Positions 36,298 to 42,188 of a stretch of DNA of 42,188 nt are shown here, piece by piece. The stretch is taken from NCBI RefSeq assembly GCF_019039035.1, contig NZ_JAHNZT010000051.1, positions 1 to 42,188 on the forward strand. The letters run 5' to 3'. The stretch's first letter is position 1. Every line of letters starts with the position of its first letter. The notes beneath the pieces were generated by a model. The model made no database searches and had not been told where the DNA came from. It worked only from the letters and a program-made list of their open reading frames with translations. Origin of the DNA: Citreicoccus inhibens. Lineage in GTDB: Bacteria > Myxococcota > Myxococcia > Myxococcales > Myxococcaceae. A program made the position numbers and the translations under genes.

Positions 36298-37836
36298 TTA
36301 CTTGACCTTGCCGCTGATGGTCGGCGCGTTGATGAACACCTTGTGCCCCTCGAGCTGGGCCGCGGTGTACTTGCAGACCGCGTTCACGGTGAAGTCGAGG
36401 CCCGGGTCGGCATAGGGGCCCGGGGGCGGCTCGGCCGCGGGGTCGTGCACGTCCGCGATGGTGTACGACTCCACCTGGAAGGGCGGGTACGTGAAGGCGA
36501 TGCCCTTCTCGAGCGGATCCACCTTGACCGGACCGATGGCGCCACCGGCGCAGCCGTCATCGCCGCCGTTGCGCGCGAGCTGGTTGTACCAGGGGTCCGA
36601 CAGGAGGAAGGAGGCGCCCACGGTGGCGAAGTGGTTCACGACCACGTTCGTGGCGGGCGGCGGCGGCGAAATCTGCCGGACGACGGGGTTCACCGGATCG
36701 CTGCGGTCCAGCGCGTGCGGCCAACCGGTCCACAGGATGCGCTCCTGCACCCAGATGGTGGTGTTGGAGTCGAACTTGCCGTTCTTCCCGTCCCAGCGGC
36801 CGTTGCCGTCGGTGTCCACGAAGCGCTCGCCCGGGTCCCACGTGCCGTTGTCGTTCGAATCCACGAACGGCTCGGTGGTGTCCTCGAAGGCCTCGCCCTG
36901 GTCGTACTGACCATTGTTGTTGTCGTCGTAGAACTGCTCCTCGCCGCTGGTGATGGCGATGAGGCTCACGAGGTTGTCGCGGGGGTTGTTGACCTTGCCG
37001 GGCCGGATGGGGTCATCGCGGCGGGGCTCGGGGCGGGGAATCTGGGGCTGCGGAACCGCGCCGTAGTCGGCCAGCGGGTTCTCGGACCAGAGGAACGGGT
37101 GCATCCACAGGGGCGCAAGGTACTCGCCGGTGTGGGTGGCGTCCTTGACGGGGTTCCAGGTGAAGACGCCCGGCTCCACGTCCACGGGCAGAGGCAGCGA
37201 GCTCTTGTAGAGCACCTCGGCGTTACCCACGACGTTGGTGGCGGACACGCCCGAGGGCGCGATGGTCCCCGCCTCGGTGAGGAAGGACACCTGCGCGCCG
37301 ACGATGCCGTCGCCGTTGCGATCCGCCACGTGGGCGATGCAGCGCACCTTGACGCCGGCGATGAGGTTGCGCGCCTCGTCCCACGCGCCGATGGCGTGGT
37401 GGGCACCGGAGCCGGCGCCGGAGAACGAACCGCACTGGAAGGTGAACTGGCGCGAACTGGACGCGGTGCCAGCGAAGCTGACCACCGGGCTCAGGGCCGT
37501 CTTGTCCTCGGCCTTGGCGACCACGACCACGGAGGCCACGCGGCCTCCCCGAGCGACAAGCTGAACGGAGACGGAGCCGTCTCCGGTGTTGGTGGTGCCC
37601 TCAGTGGGCGACAACTCCATGCCAGGGACTTGCGGCTGGAGCGAGAAGGTCACCTTGGTGCCGGCCTGAGGCTGGCCACGGGTGTCCACCGCACGAAAGC
37701 GGAGTGTGGTGATCTCACCCAGCTTGGGCTGGAGTGGCGATTGATCCACGAACTCCAGCGTGGCGGGAGGCGGCGGTGAGCACGCCACGAACAGCACGCT
37801 CGCGAAAGCCACCCACGAGGCCAGGACCGGACGCAT
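36298..37836 (-). CDS. Putative lipoprotein with Ig-like and Ca-binding acidic repeats
   Basis: 512 residues from ATG 37836, with AAGGAG nine bases upstream. The signal peptide ends in the lipobox LFVAC (Cys19), so it is a surface or periplasmic lipoprotein; Ser+2 would favour outer-membrane sorting by the E. coli rule. Residues 24-125 look like a bacterial Ig-like domain (LRFRAVDTRGQPQAGTKVTF, TGDGSVSVQLVA), with a second similar unit at about 160-210. Residues 304-351 hold three acidic loops, DDNNNGQYDQGE, DSNDNGTWDPGE and DTDGNGRWDG, like EF-hand or type 3 thrombospondin calcium loops; DRNGDG at 172-177 is a fourth. Cysteines at 135 and 166 may form a disulfide. No enzyme domain is seen; adhesion or an extracellular structural role is a guess. 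Confidence 0.85.
   Translation of the reverse strand: MRPVLASWVAFASVLFVACSPPPPATLEFVDQSPLQPKLGEITTLRFRAVDTRGQPQAGTKVTFSLQPQVPGMELSPTEGTTNTGDGSVSVQLVARGGRVASVVVVAKAEDKTALSPVVSFAGTASSSRQFTFQCGSFSGAGSGAHHAIGAWDEARNLIAGVKVRCIAHVADRNGDGIVGAQVSFLTEAGTIAPSGVSATNVVGNAEVLYKSSLPLPVDVEPGVFTWNPVKDATHTGEYLAPLWMHPFLWSENPLADYGAVPQPQIPRPEPRRDDPIRPGKVNNPRDNLVSLIAITSGEEQFYDDNNNGQYDQGEAFEDTTEPFVDSNDNGTWDPGERFVDTDGNGRWDGKNGKFDSNTTIWVQERILWTGWPHALDRSDPVNPVVRQISPPPPATNVVVNHFATVGASFLLSDPWYNQLARNGGDDGCAGGAIGPVKVDPLEKGIAFTYPPFQVESYTIADVHDPAAEPPPGPYADPGLDFTVNAVCKYTAAQLEGHKVFINAPTISGKVK
36779..36927 (-). repeat. Acidic Ca-binding-type repeats within the lipoprotein
   Basis: Three DxNxDG-type loops encoded at residues 304-353 of the lipoprotein, spaced 22 and 15 residues apart. 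The Asp/Asn spacing (D-x-N-x-x-G-x-x-D-x-G-E) matches calcium-coordinating loops in secreted bacterial proteins. Confidence 0.6.
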
Positions 37837-37870
37837 CGGCGGGAACTCCTTAAGGACGAAGAAGGGGCAA

Positions 37871-37895
37871 TGCTGTGTTCCGTCGCCACACAGCA
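37871..37895. promoter_or_regulatory. Inverted repeat in the leader of the lipoprotein gene
   Basis: TGCTGTGT (37871-37878) and ACACAGCA (37888-37895) are perfect 8-bp arms separated by nine bases, 35 bases upstream of the lipoprotein ATG. They could form an RNA hairpin in the leader or a regulator site. A TTGACG on the minus strand (37934-37929) is a possible -35 box, but I see no good -10. Confidence 0.4.
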
Positions 37896-37947
37896 CTCCC
37901 CTCCATCTTCCCGGGCCGCCTGCCATCCCGTCAAGGACACGACAACA

Positions 37948-37963
37948 GGGACGAGCGTCCCCT
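37948..37963. terminator. Small hairpin downstream of the XRE gene
   Basis: GGGAC-GAGC-GTCCC (within 37948-37961) lies 24 bases beyond the XRE stop on the minus strand. The stem is only five pairs and there is no T-tract, so it is a weak terminator or a binding site. Confidence 0.25.
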
Positions 37964-37984
37964 TGCGTTTCCCGACGGGGGCAC

Positions 37985-38335
37985 TCAGGCGGCCGAGCCG
38001 CTGAACATCACCCGGGCCACGCCCAGCAGCCGGTCCACGTCCCGAGACGTCAGGCCCCGGGCACGGGCGAAATCCGACAGCGGACGCAGCAGGTCCTCGG
38101 TCTGGGCAAGGGTCTGCTCCGTGCCCGTGAACAACTCGCCCAGGCTCACGCCCAGCGCGTTCGCGAGCGCGGCGAGCGTCTCGACGTGAGGAACGCGCTC
38201 ACCCCGCTCAATCATGGAGAGGAAGGACACGCTGATCTGAGCTCGCTCCGCGAGCTCCTCCTGCGTCCACCGCTCGGGCCGCTGCGTGCGAAGCTCGCGG
38301 ATGCGCTGGCCAATTCTTTTTCCGAGGTCCGACAC
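37985..38335 (-). CDS. XRE-family helix-turn-helix regulator
   Basis: A 116-residue DNA-binding protein with GTG 38335 and AGGAG nine bases upstream. The N-terminal half is a complete Cro/CI-type HTH (IGQRIRELRTQR, WTQEELAERAQISVSFLSMIERGERVPHVETLAALANALGVSLGELF). The C-terminal 45 residues are helical (TEDLLRPLSDFARARGL, DVDRLLGVARVMF) with no sensor or cupin domain. It may repress its own promoter through the tandem repeat just upstream. It lies 75 bases downstream of lptD on the same strand. The target is unknown. Confidence 0.9.
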   Translation of the reverse strand: MSDLGKRIGQRIRELRTQRPERWTQEELAERAQISVSFLSMIERGERVPHVETLAALANALGVSLGELFTGTEQTLAQTEDLLRPLSDFARARGLTSRDVDRLLGVARVMFSGSAA

Positions 38336-38347
38336 GAAAGACTTCTC

Positions 38348-38373
38348 CTGGGGGGATGTTCTGGGGGGATGTT
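38348..38373. repeat. Tandem 13-bp repeat upstream of the XRE gene
   Basis: CTGGGGGGATGTT occurs twice without a gap (38348-38360 and 38361-38373). The first copy reaches into the ribosome-site region of the XRE gene, so occupancy would affect its expression. The unit is a candidate operator or a slippage duplication. Confidence 0.6.
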
Positions 38374-38410
38374 CGAGGTTGGTGAAACCACTGCGTACGG
38401 CCCGTGATTC

Positions 38411-41155
38411 CTAGCCCCCTGAACCGAAGGATCCGAACCCGGCGATGCTCAGGTTGACGCCTGCGAACTCCAGCGACTGGCCTCGACGAAGAATCATCAC
38501 CCCCTCGACACGCCAGCAGTTGCACGCCGGGCCGTAGGACACGGCGAACGTCTGCTGAGCGAGGGGCTGCGATTCTTGAGTTGTTGGATCCCGGTAGAGA
38601 GGCTGCACCAATGCTTCGTACCGCAACCCGAGCCCAAATCCGAGCGTGATTCGCGTACCTGCAGTGAGTGCCTGTGCCCGTTCGGCCGCAGAGCGATCAG
38701 GCAAGTCAGGAACTTCGGGAAGTGAACGCGAGGCTTCCCCGACCAGCATGTCGATTCCCCGACGAACGGAGTCTGGACCGACGGCCAGCGGGTCGAGCCC
38801 GCGTTCAATCGCGAGCGGGCGCACCGCGAGCAGGTCATCGTAACGCGCGTAGAGGCCATCGCCCTTGCCGTTGTCGATGGAGAAGTCGGCGGCGAGCTGC
38901 GTGATGTCGCCGGTGGTGGGATCGAGCCGCACGAGCGCGCCCGCGGTGAGGATGCCCGCGCTCGCGCTCAGCCGCGCGAAGGAGTCGCGCAGCACCGAGC
39001 CCGTCATCGTGCCATCGGCAATCGCGCGGGTGAGCTCCGAGCGGCCCGCGACGGGCGCGTGGCGAGACAAGTCGAAGCCCTGCCCCAGCCGCAGCCGCAG
39101 CGGCTCGCGGATGAAGTTGCCCGTCTTCACGCTCAACGCCTGATCCACTGCCACCACGGCCTGCAGGAAGCCGCGCACGTGCCCATCCGACTGAAGCGGC
39201 ACCGCCGCGTCGATCTCGTCGTAGCGCTGCGGTGAACCGGCGGCGGACGCGCCCGCCGCGGGCACGCGTCCCCAGCCGACGGGCACGTAGCGCAGCTCCA
39301 CGGAGGGAGACACGGTATGGCGATATGTCGACGTGGGCGTGAGCCCCGCGAACGTGCGCTCCAGCTGTGAGTCCAGTCGGAGGTTCGCGATGGGATAGCC
39401 GCGCTGCTGCGTGCGCCCCGACTGCTCGCCCACGAAGAAGTCCTGCCGCAGCGCCAGCGACGGCGTGACACGCGCCACGCCCCCCAGGTCGAACGAGCCG
39501 GTGATGCGCGGGTTGAAATCCAACCGGTCGCGCGCCTCGCGGTCCTGGGTGTCGAACACACCGTTGGACTGGCCTGGATCCATGGGCAGTAGCTTGGGAT
39601 CCACCGTCAGCAGGTCTCCCGGGGGACGGTAGCGCCCCGTCGCCGTGTACTGGCCATCCACGCCGAAGTCGCCGTAGCGCGACAGGAGCGGCGTGAGCCG
39701 GCTGAACTCCATGCGCAGCCCGCTCACGAGGCCGCCCCAGATGGGCCGCTCAGGCAGGACGAACGTCAGACCCGGCAGGCGCTGGAAGGTGCTGGGGCCG
39801 GGAATCTCGGGCCGCGCGGGGTCCAACGCCGCGGGCAGGCGATTGTCCTGAAAGAAACGGAAGGGCCAGCGCAGGTCCTGGCGCAGCGACACGTCCAGGC
39901 CCGCGTAGAGCTCGTCCTGGCGCTGGTAGATGACCCCGGTGCTGCGCAGGTAGTTCTGCTCGCGCGCGATGAGGTCGGCCGTGAGGTCGCGCGTGTAGAA
40001 GCCGTCCGACACGAACGACGCATCCACGCGGTCATGCCAGCCGCCCCCCAGGTCCTGCGTGTGCTGCCACGAGGCCTCGCCGCGCAGGCCCCGCTTCTCA
40101 TGGATGTACTCCGGAACGACGAGCCCGCCTTCCGTCTCGTCCAGGCGGAAGAAATCTCCCCCGCTGAGGCGCGGATCGAACCGCGGATCCACGCGAGGAT
40201 GCGAGTCCTGGAGGAAGCCCAGCGTGACGCGTCCACGCGTGTGCTCGCTGGGGACATAGCGAAACTCGGTGAGCAGCCGAGGTCCCTTCACGCCGTTGAC
40301 GCGAGGCTCGCGACGGATGACGGTCAGGAGGTTCTCGGTGCCCACGATGCGCGCGGGCAGCTCCCGCTTCACGACCTTGCCGCCGGAGAAGTAGCCCGGC
40401 GTGAGCGTCATGTCGTAGCTCTCGCCGAGCGTGATGAAGAACGGCGCGTCCAGCGCGAAGCCATTCAGGCTGGACGTGGTGGGCTTCGGAATGAGCAAGC
40501 CCGTCCGCCGCGAAGACAGCGGCAGATACAGCCACGGCAGCGCGAAGACGGGCACGGAGCGCACGTACACCACGGGCCACGTGAGGATGGCGCGCTCGCC
40601 CATGACGACGCTGGCCTCGTTGGCCTCCACGCGCCAGCTCGGCTCGCCCGGGCCACACTCGCACGGGGTGAAGGCCAGGTCGTCCACCACGAAGGCATTG
40701 GGGGCTGTGCGTTTGATGTGCGTGCCGCTCATCAGCACGGGCGTCTGCCCCAGCGAGCGCAGCTCCTCGGGCGTCTTGGCCGCCAGCAGGGCCTCCAACG
40801 TGACGCCCTTCTTCTGCATGAAGAGGCCGCCCTGCACGACGGCCTCGTTGGCCGCGAGGTCCATGCGCACGGACTCGGCCACCGCGGCCATGCCGCCGCT
40901 GACGAACATCACGTTGCCAGAGGCCGTGGCCACCTGGGCCGCCTCGTCGTACGTGACCTCGTCCGCGCGCAACAGGTTGTCACCGCTGCGCAGCTCGCAG
41001 TGGCCGCGCGCGGTCAGGTGCTGCGTGTCGGAGTCATAGACGACGTAGTCCGCCGCCAGCTCGACGGTCTCCCCCGACGGCAACTGCACCTGGGTGGCCA
41101 GGGGCAGCTGCGTGGAGACGAGCAGCGCGAGCGCGACCGGGACGAGGGAAGTCAT
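38411..41155 (-). CDS. lptD: LPS-assembly protein LptD
   Basis: A 914-residue outer-membrane protein with ATG 41155. It has a signal peptide (LVPVALALLVSTQLPLA), an N-terminal OstA/LptA-like beta-jellyroll (about 25-150; VELAADYVVYDSDTQHLTARG) that joins the LPS bridge, and a long C-terminal beta-barrel. It takes LPS across the periplasm and inserts it in the outer leaflet, with LptE as partner. Cysteines are C53, C165, C167 and a C-terminal C-N-C pair (878, 880), which may make disulfides as in E. coli LptD. The segment 38555-38725 has unusual codon use. The gene follows the AMIN-domain gene by 42 bases, probably in one operon; its ribosome site is weak. Confidence 0.93.
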   Translation of the reverse strand: MTSLVPVALALLVSTQLPLATQVQLPSGETVELAADYVVYDSDTQHLTARGHCELRSGDNLLRADEVTYDEAAQVATASGNVMFVSGGMAAVAESVRMDLAANEAVVQGGLFMQKKGVTLEALLAAKTPEELRSLGQTPVLMSGTHIKRTAPNAFVVDDLAFTPCECGPGEPSWRVEANEASVVMGERAILTWPVVYVRSVPVFALPWLYLPLSSRRTGLLIPKPTTSSLNGFALDAPFFITLGESYDMTLTPGYFSGGKVVKRELPARIVGTENLLTVIRREPRVNGVKGPRLLTEFRYVPSEHTRGRVTLGFLQDSHPRVDPRFDPRLSGGDFFRLDETEGGLVVPEYIHEKRGLRGEASWQHTQDLGGGWHDRVDASFVSDGFYTRDLTADLIAREQNYLRSTGVIYQRQDELYAGLDVSLRQDLRWPFRFFQDNRLPAALDPARPEIPGPSTFQRLPGLTFVLPERPIWGGLVSGLRMEFSRLTPLLSRYGDFGVDGQYTATGRYRPPGDLLTVDPKLLPMDPGQSNGVFDTQDREARDRLDFNPRITGSFDLGGVARVTPSLALRQDFFVGEQSGRTQQRGYPIANLRLDSQLERTFAGLTPTSTYRHTVSPSVELRYVPVGWGRVPAAGASAAGSPQRYDEIDAAVPLQSDGHVRGFLQAVVAVDQALSVKTGNFIREPLRLRLGQGFDLSRHAPVAGRSELTRAIADGTMTGSVLRDSFARLSASAGILTAGALVRLDPTTGDITQLAADFSIDNGKGDGLYARYDDLLAVRPLAIERGLDPLAVGPDSVRRGIDMLVGEASRSLPEVPDLPDRSAAERAQALTAGTRITLGFGLGLRYEALVQPLYRDPTTQESQPLAQQTFAVSYGPACNCWRVEGVMILRRGQSLEFAGVNLSIAGFGSFGSGG

Positions 41156-41197
41156 GCTGGACAGGGTGCGCGCCGGGCCGGGGCGGCACCCGGGCCC

Positions 41198-42156
41198 TCA
41201 GCGAGCGGGACGCTGGAAGTCGAGGGTGATGAGGTTGCCGTCCTGGCGCGTCTCGAAGCGCGCCGACTCCTTGAGCTGGATGGTGACGCGCACGGTTCGG
41301 TTGGCGCCCGGATCCGCCTCCACCTTGGCCACCGCGGTGGCGAAGAAGTGTGTGTCCAGGGGACGCGTGTTGTTGGTGAACTCGACGCGCGTGTTCTCCA
41401 ACTCCAGCACCACCTGCTTGTCCTGCTCGCTCACCGTGTAGCGCACCGGCTCGTTGGTGCGGACAAAGACGCGCGAGGCGCCCTGCTGCTGCTGGAAGCC
41501 CACCAGCGTCATCGTCTTGCGCCGCGACGACACCTCCGAGCCTCCCGACGAGGACGAAGCCTCGTGGCGCGTCTCGGCGGCGCGGCTGCCCTGGCTGGCG
41601 GCGGGGCGGGAGCGCGTCTCGGCGGCGGCCACGGCCTCTTGCTGACGGCGCTCCCGCTCGGCGCGGGCGTCCTCGGCCTTCTGACGCTTCTCATCGGCGG
41701 CGGCCTCGCGGGCCTCGGCCTGCGCTTGCTTGCGCGCGTCAGCCTCGGCGCGGGCCTCCTCGGCCTTCTGACGCTTCGCATCGGCGGCGGCCTGCGCGGC
41801 GGCGCGGCGCTCCTCCTCCGCGGTCTTCTGCGCGGCGGCGCGAGCATCCGCATCCTGACGCTTGCGCTCCTCGGCGGCGGCCTGCGCGGACGCCCGGGCA
41901 TCGGCCTCCTGGCGCTTGCGCTCCTCGGCGGCGGCCTGCGCGGCGGCGCGAGTCTCCTCCTCCTGGCGCTGGGCCGCGGCGCGCGACTCATCCTGACGCT
42001 TGCGCTCGGCCTCGGCGTCCGCCTGGGCGCGGGCGGTGGCCTCGGCGGCGGCCTTGTCCTGCGCCGCGCGCTCGGCCCGGGCGGACTCGGCGGCGGCAGC
42101 GGCGGCCTGCTCCTGGCGCTGGCGCTCCTCGTTGGCGGCGCGCGTGGCCTCCGCGG
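41198..42156 (-). CDS. AMIN-domain protein with long coiled-coil repeat, N-terminally truncated
   Basis: The gene runs off the window; a TTG at 42175 lies in a G-free end that is probably not genomic, so the true start is missing. The visible part is a highly charged Ala/Glu/Arg helix with tandem 18-residue units (AAAEERKRQEADARASAQ), a Ser-rich linker (RPAASQGSRAAETR, then SSSSGGSE) and a C-terminal AMIN-type beta domain (about the last 110 residues: MTLVGFQQQQGASRVFVRTN, VRYTVSEQDKQVVLELE, then ITLDFQRPAR). AMIN domains bind peptidoglycan or localise periplasmic proteins. It lies directly upstream of lptD, so a role in envelope assembly is possible. Confidence 0.72.
41859..41966 (-). repeat. 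54-bp in-frame tandem repeat in the AMIN-domain gene
   Basis: The segment beginning CGCTTGCGCTCCTCGGCGG recurs exactly 54 bases later (41859 and 41913), encoding two near-identical 18-residue coiled-coil units. Related but diverged units extend on both sides. Confidence 0.75.
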
Positions 42157-42188
42157 CACTAACCCCCACAAACAAATTAACTAAAACC

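Noticed and set aside
36343-37779. A 478-codon open frame antisense to the Ca-repeat lipoprotein
   Set aside because: Val/Gly/Arg-rich shadow with no start context; the lipoprotein has a lipobox and repeats.
40034-42184. A 716-codon open frame antisense to lptD and the AMIN-domain gene
   Set aside because: Low-complexity His/Arg/Gly/Leu translation with no domain; such long antisense frames are expected when the real gene has G/C-ending codons.

Overview
The window is a GC-rich stretch (roughly 70% G+C by eye, with very strong G/C preference at third codon positions), densely packed with genes on both strands. It looks like chromosomal DNA of a myxobacterium (Myxococcota, probably the Myxococcus/Corallococcus/Archangium side). 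That placement is inferred from base composition, a Pro-rich J-domain protein, abundant lipoproteins, class III cyclases, GTG/TTG starts and a split complex I locus; no marker gene fixes the genus. No rRNA, tRNA, CRISPR array, transposase, integrase or phage module is visible, and no gene-free stretch exceeds about 250 bases. Both ends of the window look odd: the first 19 bases lack C and the last 32 lack G, so both outer genes are treated as truncated and their apparent start codons as unreliable.

Layout. 1-3460: Pro-rich J-domain protein, CvpA-like membrane protein, then a convergent ClpX-like AAA+ ATPase without a zinc-binding domain. 3684-8475: biosynthetic arginine decarboxylase (speA), OsmC-like protein, a deoxyhypusine-synthase-family enzyme and a PHP phosphoesterase. 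The decarboxylase and the DHS-like enzyme form a probable polyamine neighbourhood. 8450-13076 (minus): chemoreceptor, sugar-binding protein and two sugar ABC permeases, with no ATPase gene. 13322-24780: complex I genes in two blocks, nuoAB and nuoCDGHI, separated by a hotdog thioesterase, an alkaline-phosphatase-superfamily membrane protein and a class III cyclase, and followed by a thioredoxin-like [2Fe-2S] ferredoxin. 24788-29391: CHASE2 cyclase, an orphan lipoprotein and an unknown protein. 29532-31269 (minus): five small membrane or coiled-coil proteins (Holin-X type, DUF3618-like, DUF883-like, one unknown, YtxH) in a tight stress-type cassette. 31411-33868: EEP-fold hydrolase, a basic unknown protein and an M23 peptidase. 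33845-36211 (minus): TetR regulator, enoyl-CoA hydratase and BKACE enzyme as one overlapping operon. 36298-42188 (minus): Ca-binding-repeat lipoprotein, XRE regulator, LptD and an AMIN-domain protein.

Working together. The nuo genes encode the quinone module and Fe-S arm of complex I (A, B, C, D, G, H, I); E, F and J-N must lie elsewhere or be replaced. A strong sigma-70-like promoter (TTGACG-N18-TATAAC) sits in front of nuoC, so the second block is separately transcribed, and it is bracketed by two cyclase genes. The receptor/transporter block suggests coupled sugar sensing and uptake. The TetR-ECH-BKACE block is probably an acyl-CoA or beta-keto-acid catabolic unit controlled through a perfect inverted repeat just upstream of the regulator. 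I see no clear-cut new defence or mobile system. The most unusual items are the ZBD-less ClpX paralogue, the DHS-like enzyme beside speA, the nuo locus (split, His-tailed, cyclase-flanked), and a short segment of lptD with abnormal codon use.
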